In this document: in pieces, positions 45,212 through 56,613 of the stretch
Numbering within the stretch: position 1 is the first letter of the stretch
How the letters are laid out: every line of letters begins with the position of its first letter
Source: Gelatoporia subvermispora B
Lineage: Eukaryota > Basidiomycota > Agaricomycetes > Polyporales > Gelatoporiaceae
NCBI GenBank assembly: GCA_000320605.2
Contig: KB445805.1
Coordinates: 124,001 to 188,000 of the forward strand
Length of the DNA stretch: 64,000 nucleotides
Direction: 5' to 3'
The notes under the pieces: model-generated
The model's database searches: none
What the model was told of the DNA's origin: nothing
Seen by the model: only the letters and a program-made list of their open reading frames with translations
Program-made: the position numbers and the translations under genes

Positions 45212-46705
45212 ATGTTCGCATCCAAGAGGATACATAACGCTGCGCTCTCTCGTCGGGTGCTATGTAACACTTCGTCGAGTCTGAAGTGGGGCGCTGGAAG
45301 ACCTGCAAGACGGTATCAATCCACAACAGGATCTTTATCTCCAACATTTAGTTCACACATGGTCGCCGGTCTAGCTGGGGGCGCGACTGTCGCATTAGCT
45401 GGTATGTCGAGTCACCCTCTTGCATGTCGACACAAGCTTATGGCAGATACCTTTAGGCTATGCGTACTATCACTTCTCTGGCACAAAGAAAGCCGTCGAC
45501 GCAGGCAAGTCTGCTCACGCCTCCCTCCAGGAGACGAAGCGTACTATCCAGGAGAAGGCGCCCAAGAGCGCGAACGAGGTACTTGACTTCCTGCGCGGCG
45601 TCACGAAGACGTACGTCGGCATGATTCCCGGCGCGTCGAAATACGTCGACTCTACGTTTGGTACGCTTGATCAGCTCCGCGAGACGCACGGCGAGGACGT
45701 CGAGCGCATTCTGAACGAGGCGTACGACGAGATACGCAAGGTCCTCTCCGAGGGCGAGGGCGTGACGGTCGAGACGGGCATGAAGATCATGGGCGTGTTT
45801 TCGCGTAGAATAGGCGAGCTGGACGAGATTGCGCGGCGGGCGGGCCAGGACGTGCTGCAGTCGCTCGGTGAGAAGCACCCGGAGATCGCGGACAAGCTCG
45901 GCGGCGCGTATGGGCAGCTGCGCAAGTTCGCTGAGCAGGGCGGGCCTGAGGGCAAGCGGATCCTGGACGAGACTACACAACAGGTACGCCCACACCGCCC
46001 CGAGCTTCGACTGTAACTCATGAATTCCCCCAGATCAAGGAGATCTTCAACAAGGGCTTCAGCGAGGACTCTATCGCTCAAGCGCGCGAACTGCTCCAGT
46101 CCAAGTCCTCGCAATTGCGCGACCTTGCCGACTCCTCCTCGCGCGAGGCCTGGGACAAGGCGATGAAGCAGGCCGCGCCGTATCTCGATAAGGCGCCCGA
46201 GCTTAAGCAGTTCCTGACCGAGAACGCGAGCAAGCTCATGCAGACGGGCCTCGCACGCGGCGAGGTGGCGCAGGAGCTGTGGAGTCGTGTGCGCGAGGCG
46301 GCGGAAGCCGTTGCAAAGGGAGATAAGAAGAAGCTGGAGGAGCTGAAGGGATTCGTCCAGGACAAGGCGCGGGAGGCAGGCGAGGATGGGCCGGATGCAG
46401 TGGGGAAGGGTTGGCAGAGTCTGAAGCAGTGGCTGAAGACTGTGCCTGGAGGCGAGGAGGTATGTGCTTCATTGTTTCAGAGGTGGAGCCGGACCCGAGC
46501 TGATCGGTGTGGTGTACGCGCGCAGGCGCTAAAGAAGATGCCGGATGTGGACGCGCTGGTCAAAATCTCGCAGGAGCGCGGGGAGGACGCGAGGGACTTA
46601 TTGCGTGAGACTTACGAGGACGTTGCCAAAGTATTACAAGACAAAGCGCAGAAAGCGAAATCACTGAACAGTGAGGTGAAGGAGGAAGCGAAGAAGCAGA
46701 CTTAA
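45212..46705 (+). CDS. Mitochondrial LEA/apolipoprotein-like amphipathic coiled-coil protein
   Basis: The start (MFASKRIHNAALSRRVLCNT) gives an Arg/Ser-rich N-terminus ending near RRYQSTTGS, like a mitochondrial presequence. One predicted membrane segment follows (MVAGLAGGATVALAG|YAYYHF, across an intron). The remaining 380 or so residues are almost entirely charged helix with short repeats such as AYDEIRKVLSEG, EKHPEIADKLGGAYGQLRKF, SKSSQLRDLADSSSREAW and KGDKKKLEELKGFVQDKARE. Three introns keep frame and the stop is at 46705. The composition (Lys, Glu, Ala, Gln; few aromatics) recalls LEA group-3 proteins and MICOS apolipoprotein-like proteins, but no named family is secure. It is probably anchored in the mitochondrial inner membrane. 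Codon use is strongly C/G-ending, unlike the flanking accessory genes. Confidence 0.7.
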
Positions 46706-47063
46706 ATGCGCTCAAATTCCGAGGCATGTCATATTCAAGCGTAACCTCACCTTCCGTGGGTTCTTGTGTGTTGGTCGTCCCAGTCCGGTGATGGATTCTT
46801 ACCATAATTCGATGTGCATGGCTGTATTGTTATATAATATCCCTGGCCATCCCTGGCTGCCGAACACCGCCTAGGCATGTGTCCTCGGTGCGTTGATGCA
46901 TAGAAATCGAGCAGAACCTCGAGGTTTCCTCATGCTTGCGTACGTCAGTTATACTTTCGTGGGCGTATCGAGCATTTAGCATCAGTGCGAGCTGCACTTC
47001 TGTTGCGTCCATCTCCAGGACTTGCAGACATCCGTTATACTACAGCGAAGACCACAACCGTCG
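46706..47063. other. Intergenic, upstream of BTB-D; no supported gene
   Basis: Short spacer between two same-strand genes. I see no further elements. Confidence 0.5.
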
Positions 47064-48569
47064 ATGGACACCGCTGTGGAATCGACTCAAAAGGTCAGAA
47101 ATGGGTGCAAGAATCTCAGAAAAAACGCCAAGAAGAAGGGCATGAAGTCAAAGATCTCAGAGACCTCTGAGGCACAGGACGAGGAAACGCCTGCCACGTT
47201 GCCACCATTGACCCTGGTGCCGGAGTGTCAGTCTAATTCCCCTATGGCAACACCGGACGAGATTCTCAACCGCCTCCCCTCCATTGCGAACAAGCTTCAA
47301 GTCATCCAAGCTGCGCACAACCACCTAATCACCGCTGGTATCTTCGTCGACACGAAGATCTATTGCTTTTCCCGCCGCTGGAGCTCTGGGAAAGTAGACA
47401 GGCCTCGGCCACTTTACGCCAACAGCATCGCGTTGAGACACGCGTCGCAATATTTCCAAGCTTGTTCGTCTATTTTCCCTACTTTGTCGCGTTCATACTG
47501 ACCAACCCTGTGCATAGTACTGTCGGGGGCTTTCCGCGAAGGCGGCATGACCAATCTCAATGCTGACTACCCTCCTGCGTCGCCCGACACTGTATATGAC
47601 TACGATTACGAGTCGGATAGCGATCTTGACTACGAGGAAGAGAAGGATTCGGATGTCGAAATGGACTCAGCGATAAATGAGCCCTGCACCGATGAACAGG
47701 CATCCATGGGAGAAGATTTGAACGATGCCGGCGCTCATACAGCGAATGAAGGTGCCGCAAGCTCTGACGGCGAACATGTATCTCCGGTGTGTATCCGGCG
47801 ATTATCTCGTATCAAATTCTCACAAAGACAGATTACAGAGTTCTCTCACAGAAGATGCCATCCGAGACGACTCGAGCACACTGAAGGGACCGCCGTCCGC
47901 TCCAGAGGCTTTCGGTCGGGGGCGTACAGTGTATATACAGGATATGGCTTTCAATACGTACGTGATTGCATAGATGCGGTTTTATGGTCTAACTCACTTC
48001 TTCATGGCAGGTGGCAAGCACTCATCTTCTACATCTACTTCGGCGAAGTCAGGTTTGCCCCTCTCAAATCTCAAAACGCCAGGGTCGTGGAGACTCTGGA
48101 CGCATGGTCTGCTCCACTCTGCTCACCTAAGTCGATGTATCGCTTGGCGGACAAAGTGCGCTCAATTTCCTCAATAACATACGTCAATAGCTCACTACCT
48201 ATCTCAACTTCAGTATGGCCTAGATGACCTGAAGAAGCGTGCTCTCGATGACATCCGTCTCAAGCTATCCACAAAGAACATATGGACTGAGCTCCTTTCC
48301 CGTTTTACCTCAAGGTCAGATATCGGGGCTGGGACGTCATTCATACCCTCGGTAGCTGACATCGTCCTACGGACAGGTATGCGGAGGTTCAAGGCATCCA
48401 GATCGACTTCGTCATGCAAAACCACTCATATTCAATGCCGGACATACAGAACTGGGTAGATATTGTGACTGTGGGAAGCACTCCTCATAGTAACACTATC
48501 CTGGCAACGTTGATTATGAGGCTGTTGGCGAGAGGTCAAGCCGCGCCATCATCCTCTTATTGGCGCTGA
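47064..48569 (+). CDS. BTB/POZ-domain protein D (acidic-insert family)
   Basis: From MDTAVESTQKVRNGCKNLRK (start 47064) the gene runs through NRLPSIANKLQVIQAAHNHL, the BTB core FVDTKIYCFSRRWSSGKVDR with PLYANSIALRHASQYFQA, LLSGAFREGGMTNL, the acidic YDYDYESDSDLDYEEEKDSD and TVYIQDMAFNT|WQALIFYIYFGEVRFAP. It then gives CSPKSMYRLADK|YGLDDLKKRALDDI, NIWTELLSRFTSR and YAEVQGIQIDFVMQNHSYS, ending LLARGQAAPSSSYWR at 48569. Five GT-AG introns all restore frame, so the gene looks intact. The role is as for the other BTB paralogues, dimerising adaptor of unknown partner. It is the best reference copy for modelling A-C. Confidence 0.8.
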
Positions 48570-51283
48570 ATGTTTGCATTTGCAATCCGTGATATCGATA
48601 GTACTCCAAACCGTCGACCTGAGTGCGACATGGAGCACAAGTATAGATACTTCGAATATTTCATTAGCATGATATGCCACATAGACACGTTGCGAAAATT
48701 TCACAGAATTTTGCAGCTACTCCAGTACGACCCCGGTGGTCCTGAGTGGGACGAGATAACATATCTCCTCCCTCATCATTGTATGCTTGTGCGACGCGAA
48801 ACGGGGCAGATTCGGTCTTTCTCTGTTGATCGATACGAGCCCGCACACTTGATTTTTAGAAGAGAAAATCAACGAAATGATTCGGGTATAGCAGATGGAT
48901 TCGAGAGATGTGACGACGCACAAACATGGTACTTAGATATGTGTCCCAAAGACATGCTCTGTGTATGTGTATGTTATTCCACGAGTAGCACGGATGGCTG
49001 GGACAATAGAAGAACATGCTGGGGATGTAAGTGAACTCGTTGTTGTTTGTAAGATCACTCTTCCCTCTGTCAGTTCGTCCAGCATTGCGATGCTATAATT
49101 TCCAAATCGAACTTGATCTCATTCACATGCAGGGTAATGTTGTAACCGTCCCTCTCTATTAGCACTGCTCTGAGCACGCTTGCTATCCTATCCTATCCTC
49201 ACGTGAAACCCAGGGATCCAGGCTTCCCCAATGATGAATGGGATCGAACGGGATTGAACGATGACTTGTTGCTAGTCTGAGTAGGAATGGGTTGACCAGA
49301 GGGTCACTGCCGCGCTTCTCTGGTGCATCCGGGGCGGTCGATTATGGCATCTGCCTCATCTCCGAATGTAATGTGTAGATCATTGTTGCCAGATGCATTG
49401 ACCATCGGATAATGTAGTATGCGAAGCGCACTAGCAGTGGGACCTGCGAAGCCGACTTGATGAACCTCTGGAAAGAACGTCTCGAATGTGCCAACAGTGA
49501 TGCCGGATGGTGGTATTGGACACTCTGGGTAGATCATATTAATGAAGATGCAACTATAGCCGGATATGCTGCGACGAGCGACACCGCAATAAGGAGCAAA
49601 TCCACAGATAACATGTCAATATTGTACGTGAAGAAGGGAGGACCTTTCACGAGTCATAAACTTCGCGCAACAAAATGAGTCGGATCATAGCTGACAGAAG
49701 TGGTCTGCGCCAGGAAACTGATAAATACAACAGGCGGCTGCGCCGACCCCATTGCACGAGCAGAATAACTCAGTACTTCTTCGAATTTGTTGACCGTAGC
49801 CCTCAGGTAGCCTAATAAACCCTGATGTTGTTGGGTGCATCTGTATGCGTCCTGGAATCAGCACTACACGCCATCTCATCTAAACGAGAGCGCGCCGATG
49901 TGTACTCCTACGCTTATTGATCATGGCGATAACACGGCTTGCTCTCACGGTCGTGATCCATAGTTAAAAGACTTTTGTGTTGAAAGTTGCCTTATAGAAT
50001 ACTCTCCAATCTATCCGGTTCATCTGGCTCAAGCACATGTTTTAGGGCACCGAGTTGGTTCGTCGATCCAACCCAGCGGGCTAAGCTTTAGTCGACTACT
50101 TACTAAGGGGGCCGAAGCAACGTGATCCGCACGTGATACGTGAGACGTGTACATATTCAGCTGAAGGGCGAAGTGCCGCACTCTTAAGTTTCTGCGCTGT
50201 CGCTGCCCATCGTGTTCCTCAAAAGTAGCGCATGCCCCCATGTATTCGTTGGCCTGCACAAGATACTCCTGCGCAACTCAGCTCTGCGACACTCGCATTC
50301 ACAGACCTAGAAGAGTCAGACATTCCCCGCTACTGCGACCGGTGACGACCCTTCAGTCGCTCTCATGCACTAGGGCAGTGCGCCTGACTGTCGGCTAATG
50401 AGCTTAGCGGACAGATGAGCACGTTCACCCCTGCAAGTGAAAATCCTCCCAAAAGTGGCCGCTGAGCATACGTTTGACCTCTACCGACTCTTCCCGTACT
50501 GTCATATCCCGCGTCGTCCAACTCACTACACTTCTGCCTCCGACGTTCCTGCGATGATCTTGCACTGTATTTGACAGATGTTCTAAATCTGCGCAGAGCA
50601 TAGTATGTCCAGTATAACGTTTTGGCATAGCAGGACCTGGTAATTGGCGAGCGTACGCGTGAATGTCATGTCCGCCATGTTAACTTAGCGACATCTAATC
50701 ACGCGGAGGCTATGACACCGCAATGATGTCCTAGCTATGGTCGAGGCCAGCATATTCGTATTACGCCAGGACACATGTGAGTCGTGTATCATGTATATGT
50801 ATCGGTAACGTCGGACATCATGAAACGCAGGCACCAAAAATCTGGAGGTCGCTGTGATGACGCCTGATGTTTCTACTAGTTTGGCCATATAGTCCATCAG
50901 TATCCCGGGACACTCTGCCACTCAATGAGTGTGATCGAGTTGAATTAGAGCGAATGCCGACTTCGTGGCCCCTCATCTGCAACCCGTCCTTCGCTTAGGC
51001 TCAAGATTGTTCACCCGACCCCGACGTCTTCTACGCTTCCCCGGTAGATGAAATACCACAATGCATATGCCGCGCAACTCCGAGGAATTTGATCATTAGT
51101 TTGTCAAAGGCGTTGCATCTACTGAGCCCGCAGGCTTTGCTTTACCCGAGAGAACAATCTGGCAACGTCAAAGATACTCATCGGCACTACTTCAAGTCCA
51201 TATTATTTTTAGCAACGATCTGGTATAAAAACCGTTGACCTCAACCAGATCTGACGAACGCTAACACGCTCACGACTCAAACC
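48570..51283. other. Long stretch without a supported gene
   Basis: About 2.7 kb holds only short frames. A minus-strand piece at 49304-49625 has a signal-peptide-like start (MLSVDLLLIAVSLVAAYP) but the following frame is out of phase without room for an intron. Near its right end lies the E3 promoter. Confidence 0.5.
51224..51230 (+). promoter_or_regulatory. TATA box of E3
   Basis: TATAAAA lies about 54-60 nt before the E3 ATG at 51284, the same spacing as in E1 and E2. Confidence 0.6.
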
Positions 51284-53640
51284 ATGTGCAGAATGGTTTG
51301 CTGGATTGCTCTGTTGACAGCGCTCGTGCCTCTGCTCCCTGCATGGGCATTTCTTGATCCTACTGTGAATCTTGACGCAGGTATATTCATCGGTAAATCT
51401 AATGGCAGCGCGAATGCATACCTAGGGATCCCGTACGCAAAGCAGCCGTAAGTACACTCTGGTATTCTCTGTATATATTGATTGACCTGTCTGATGTACA
51501 TAAGACTCGGAAACCTGCGGTTCCGCCAGCTGGAGCCAAACGAACCGTTTTTCGGAATCGTCAACGCCTCAGAATTCGGTTCCGTATGTCCTCAAGTCAC
51601 GGAGGCTGTACCTACCGGAACCGGAGGTGCCGATGAGCAAACCCTAGATGCCATGCTGGCGGCCAAGTTTCCGGATGCGGGTGTTGCTGGAGCAGAAGAC
51701 TGTGAGTTGATCAACAGTGGAATGCTCAGTGTCAGTTAGAGTGCAAATCCCCAGGTCTGCGAATAAACATATGGGTGCCAAAGGGAAGCAAACCAGGCGA
51801 TGATCTCCCTGTTGTTGTGGTAAGCAATATACAATCTATACGCAGTTGCCATATTCATACTATCTCGACAGTGGCTACATCCAGGCGAGGAAGGCTTTGT
51901 CAATGGTCTTCTATCTCTGACACGTCATACAGGTGCTTTTGTCTTCGGGTCGTCTAGCTCGTACGCAATCATGAAAGCTAAGTCTACCCTTACCGACATA
52001 ATACCAGGTACAACGGGGAGCCCATCGTGGCAAGGTCTATCCAGAACGGACAGCCGATTATCTACGCAAACCTAAATTACAGGTACGTCGGGTATTACTC
52101 ACTACCAAAAGGTTAGATCGTCAAACAATTCTGCAGGCTCGCAGGTATTACGGCTGTGATACCTGTTCCGGATCCGTCGCTCATACACATCAGCATTTGG
52201 GTTTCTGCCAGGTCGGGAAGCTCAGGACGCTGGTATCACGAACCTTGGACTCCGAGATCGTACGTGGATATAGCTCGAATGTCACATATTGCAGTTCAGA
52301 GATGAAAGGTCCTCCGCCAGAACGCGAGGCGCTCCGTTGGTTGCAACGCTATATACGCTCATTCGGTGGAGATCCTCGACGAGTCACAATGTAAGCTCCA
52401 AGTTGTGACTACTTACCGAATTTGTACTGATTCTCTATAAAGATGGGGCCTTAATTCTGGCTCGGAATCCGTTGCGATGCAAATGCTTACTAACGGCGGT
52501 AACAACGAGGGACTTTTCAGCGGGGCATTCATGCAATCTGGGTTCCCACTACCGTTGAACAACTTCACACAGCTGCAAGTTACGTACGATGCCCTCGTTA
52601 ACGGTACAAACTGCACGAGCGCTCTGGATACGCTAGAATGTCTGCGGCAGGTGTCACTCGAGACTCTGACGACTGCCATGAACGCTATTCCTCCCGAGAC
52701 TATCGGCGAGGTGAGATGACCGGACTTGGGGAATGGCGGCCATTACTGACTATTAGGTAGGGCTGGGAGGTAATTGTGGACGACGAATTCATCCCTGAGC
52801 AACCCACCACCCTGCTCATGAAAGGGAGTGTGGCGCGTGTGCCTTACATTATTGCGGTGCGAATGGATTGCCGTCATCCTGTCACACGCTTACATCCCAA
52901 TTCAGGACACAGACGACGAAGGCACCGAGACAGCTCTCTTCTTCACGACCCTCGAGTCAGTCACTAATGCAACTTCTGTCTCGAGGCATGCTAATGGCCA
53001 CTGTAGCACGGACGAGGCCATGAGAGAGTGGATTGCCACGGAAGCCCTACCTGGCGCGTCTGATGACGAAGTTAATCAAATCCTAGCCCTCTACCCAAAT
53101 GATCCAGCCCAGGGGTCGCCATTCGACACAGGTACAGATAATCAAATATTCCCACACTTCAAGCAGCTCGCGGCCATTGAGGGCGACCTGGAGTTCCAGG
53201 GGTTGCGCCGATTCTTCTTGAATCAAACAGCCGCTCATCAGCCCTCTTGGACATACTGTGCGTGTGGCGTCCATTCGAGTGATCTTTCCGATTGATGCCA
53301 TTGTCTTTAGTGAGCAAATTGTTCAAGACACTCCCCGGCATTGGTGCAGTACGTCGCTCACATGTCATTGCTGGTGACCATCTGACGGGCATACTGGTAG
53401 GGAACCGCAACGGACTTGCTCAACCTATACGGCCCAGGAGATTTGACGGACCTGCTAATCAATTTTGTCGCCCGCGGCAATCCGAATAATGGAACTGGCC
53501 TATTCTGGCCCGAATGGAAAGTAGACTCCCGGAATATCCTGACCATCGCCAACGACTCCACGCTGAGTATAGAGAATGACACGTTTAGGGAAGAGGGCAT
53601 GAACTTGCTTGTCTCTCTTTTACTCGAAAATCCCCAGTAG
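51284..53640 (+). CDS. E3: secreted carboxylesterase-like pseudoenzyme
   Basis: The signal peptide MCRMVCWIALLTALVPLLPA is followed by NAYLGIPYAKQP, LGNLRFRQLEPNEPF, a 13-nt micro-exon (51872-51884, encoding WLHP+G), AFVFGSSS|YNGEPIVARSIQNGQPII, FGGDPRRVT|IWGLNSGSESVA, SGFPLPLNNFTQ, DTLECLRQVS, DDEGTETALFFT, ILALYPNDPAQGSPFDTG, FQGLRRFFLNQTA and LLNLYGPGDLTDLLINFVAR, ending LLLENPQ at 53640. The nucleophile elbow is G-L-N-S-G (Asn codon 52453-52455). The His position is Thr (53404-53406) in GTATDLLN. The oxyanion motif is HPGAF. The Glu of DEGT is kept. All joins keep frame, though the micro-exon uses a GC donor. Catalysis is not expected; the fold should be intact. It is more distant from E1/E2 than they are from each other. 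Confidence 0.83.
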
Positions 53641-54576
53641 TTACCGTTGTAGTGTCGGACGTTTTGTCTGGTATGCCAAATGGTAACCATTTTGACGCGA
53701 GGGATCCTTACGGGCGGTCATCAAATGACCAGTGACGCTCGCCACGACGCTAAACAGCTTCGTGTTAGGATGACGCAGTATATCTACGGATAGCAAGTTA
53801 GGAGTGATCTGGAGAACGCATGGGATGGAGCGCCTGCGACACCTCGTGCAATCAGCTCCGCGACGGCCGGTGCTCAAGTGGAGGATCAAGCTGGTCTTCC
53901 GGACTAAACAGCCATCGTGGAGAATATAAATATGTGGAGCGTCGATGCCGGCTGTGCTCTGCGCGCAGAGCTGCCACTTCATTGCAGCGAACAACCACGA
54001 TAGAAGTACGTTGACAAAGCGCACGTTGGAGTAGGGATTCGAAAGTAGTAAGAAGTATAGCGTCGTGCAGCCGACTCAGAAATCTAGAGCAGGCGCCTAG
54101 CAAATGCGGCAAAACGGTCCACACTCTCTGGCTGTACAGGTACTCCCCACTCTATGTTATATCACTTAAATAGCCTGTACCTCTGATGCTCTTGTTCTGT
54201 GTCTCAATATATACATGACAATGTTGTTATATACTGACCAAATAGAGCAGTACTTTGACACCCGGTAGTTTTCACAAGATATGCGCAGCAGAGGAGATGA
54301 ACCTGCAATCCGTCATAATGTCTCATGGTCATGTCTCAGCGTCCAAGAAAGCTGCGTGGATCACTTTGGCGTTCAGTTTCATATCTCCGGGCATTGTTCC
54401 ACGGGTGCCCTTCAACCGCCTGGTAAGACATCTGAGCTAAATAGACGTTCGCACCGGGCAGTGTAATCCGCATAAGCTTCCGCTCGAGTCCTGGTTCATC
54501 CTATTGTCTGTGGTCACCGGCGTCATAACATATATTTTAACGAATCCTTTGCCTTGAGTCACTCTTGATGAATCAT
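53641..54576. other. Intergenic between E3 and remnant E6; no supported gene
   Basis: Short frames only. Confidence 0.5.
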
Positions 54577-55522
54577 GATGGTATTTCTCTCGGTACTCAC
54601 GAAGACAATGTCAAACGATTCTCGGGCATCCCGTACGCTCAAGTGGCGTAAGATACATAGGAGTTAGCAACATGCTGTGATCGAACACGCTGATACCTGA
54701 TCAGTATTGGAAAGGTTCGAGTTGATTAGGCTGTACAGAGCCAACCATACTACGGGATACGCGACGCGACGGCCCTCGGACAGGTCTGCTCCCTCAAGTC
54801 CAAGAGTCGACTACTCCGGAACTTCCGTTCTTAGAACCACTCACTGACTTGCTGGATGACAAATTCCCTCAGGGAGCTCAGGTTATCGAAGAAGATTATA
54901 AGCCTCCATCATACCTAGGCTGGAGAGGCACTGCTAGCTGCCTTGATGGCCCATCGGGTTTATGTACCAATAGATTCACGTCGAAGGCTAGGCCTTCCGA
55001 ACCTAAGTTGCCAGTCATCCTGGTGAGCATTGTGTGATAGACAACTGGTTTCGATTTCCGAGCGACCGTCACAGTGGTCTTACCCCTGCGCAGATTCTTC
55101 CTGAAGAGATTAACAGCCAGCATGAAATTACTGTGCGCCCCGGGACTTCGGCCATGTTTGCGCATCTGACATCTGTGTCCAGTGAGTAAGTTCTACAATG
55201 ACCTCCCTGTGATTGATGCTGCGAGCTTCGTGTCTCCTGTGGCTACAAGAGGAACTCCTGAATGAGGACATTGCCACTACGCGGCGAGCTTGGACGTGCT
55301 ATACATCTACGGCCCCGGAGATTTGACCGACTGCTTCATGAATTTCGCCGCGCTCGCGGACCCAAATAACGGGACAAGCTTCTTCTGGTCGCAGTGGAAG
55401 GCCACGGCACCGAAGATCCTGATGATCGTGAACGAGTCTGTCTCGTTGACGCCGGGAAAATGATACGTCCAGCTCGGAGAGTATCAATTTCTCAATCCCC
55501 GTCTTGCTCGAACATCCTCAGT
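54577..55522 (+). pseudogene. E6: remnant of a carboxylesterase-like gene
   Basis: An N-terminal exon piece (DGISLGTHEDNV then RFSGIPYAQV, 54577-54648) matches the start of the mature domain of E3-E5. A C-terminal piece (about 55280-55520) matches their ends: LYIYGPGDLTDCFMNFAALA, DPNNGTSFFWSQW, then a frame change, NDTSSSES and LLEHPQ. Between them less than 0.65 kb remains, and neither the micro-exon, the nucleophile elbow nor the DEGT exon can be found. The signal peptide is also missing. This is a deleted, frameshifted copy, same strand as E3. It shows ongoing birth and death in the cluster. Confidence 0.75.
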
Positions 55523-55938
55523 GGACGAGGGAGTGTCTATAAGTAGGTTAGCTCGTGGAGGGACGGCGATACACAAGGGTCTCTTTGAGACAAATATATG
55601 ATGAGGTCTGAAATAACAATAGATAATGACATGAATCATCCAGGGTATGCCCAGGCGCATGATGGATCTGCAATGAGTGCCTATTGCGCTTCAACACATC
55701 ACTCCGCGGAAAGGTGGCGGACCGTGGTGTTGCGGCAGTTCACCCGAGCCCCAAGGCAATGGCAGTAATCCTTCCAATAGCTCAACGCACCTCAGTGGAT
55801 CACCGTTGACAGTCTTAGAGACTGCATAGTTGAAGTGAGCGTTTAGAGGACAAAAGGTCTCACACGAAAAGATGCCCGGATCACTCCAGCCCCATGAGAT
55901 AGAAAGATGCCTGAAACACGACAGTGTCGCCATAATCA
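55523..55938. other. Intergenic between E6 and GOT1; no supported gene
   Basis: No gene is seen. This is the 3' side of GOT1 (minus). Confidence 0.5.
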
Positions 55939-56613
55939 TCATACAATGGATGTCCGCGAACCCGCCAGCCGGTCCGCAAGCTGAACATGCCGATCAACAA
56001 CCTATGAAACTTTGGGATCACAAAAAACGAGACGACTCACATCTCGTATATACGGCAGCGACAGTAGCTGGCCAATGAATGGTAGTTGTCTCAGGAACGT
56101 CAAAACCACAGGGAAGAAGTCCCTGAAGAGGCCACGTTAACCACAACGAACCCCAGAAAAGGGAAGGGAACGCACCCGAAGAGATTGAGGAACCCGAACG
56201 TCTCGACAATGACTCCCACAAACGGCCACTTCAGAAACACCAGCAGAATCCCGCCAATGAAACATATCGTCCCTCTCATCTTCTGCTTCCGCGCGAAGAA
56301 GTAGAAGGTCTTTTGCGGACCAATGATGAGCGTCAGCCCCGAGATGAACAGGATCTGGCGGGTCGTTCATTAGCACAGTGAAGACGTCGGGTAACATGTC
56401 AAGTGCACCGCACGGGCGCACTTGACTGAGTGACACGCACATTTCCAAGGGCTAACAGAGCACCGTCAAAGAATAACAAAACTCCCAGCAGCATGAACGC
56501 TGCTCCGAAGGAGGTCAGCGCGACCCCAATTTCTATGATACCCCGCGTCGTGAGCAGTCTGAGCTGGAGAGACGACGCAACCAGAGCACACTTTGTCCAT
56601 CCGTAAGCCACAT
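55939..56613 (-). CDS. GOT1: Golgi vesicle-transport protein Got1
   Basis: The short first exon MWLTDGQK (start 56613) joins IGVALTSFGAAFMLLGVLLF, then FFDGALLALGN|ILFISGLTLIIGP, QKTFYFFARKQKMRG, TICFIGGILLVFLKWPFVGV, ETFGFLNLFG|DFFPVVLTFLRQ, LPFIGQLLSLPYIRD and the end LADRLAGSRTSIV at 55939. Four hydrophobic segments and the conserved DFFPVV..FLRQLP and AGSRTS motifs identify Got1/Sft2-family proteins, Golgi membrane proteins that act in ER-Golgi and intra-Golgi vesicle traffic. Length, about 140 residues, is normal. Four introns; the last joins VVDR with a few extra residues (HVQL) relative to the usual sequence, so the final acceptor may be shifted. A conserved housekeeping gene, useful as a synteny anchor inside the esterase cluster. 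Confidence 0.92.

Noticed and set aside
45453..45995. 180-codon frame antisense to the mitochondrial LEA-like gene
   Set aside because: Mirror of the real exon; Leu/Arg-rich without motifs.
49304..49625. Possible small secreted protein (signal-like MLSVDLLLIAVSLVAAYP)
   Set aside because: The signal-like start and the longer following frame are in different phases with no space for an intron. It may be a remnant, but it cannot be supported.
30606..53640. Explaining the missing catalytic Ser in E1-E4 as sequencing error
   Set aside because: The Asn codon is found in four independent genes (AAC or AAT), together with separate His and oxyanion changes, while frames and splice sites remain intact. 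Errors would not be concerted.
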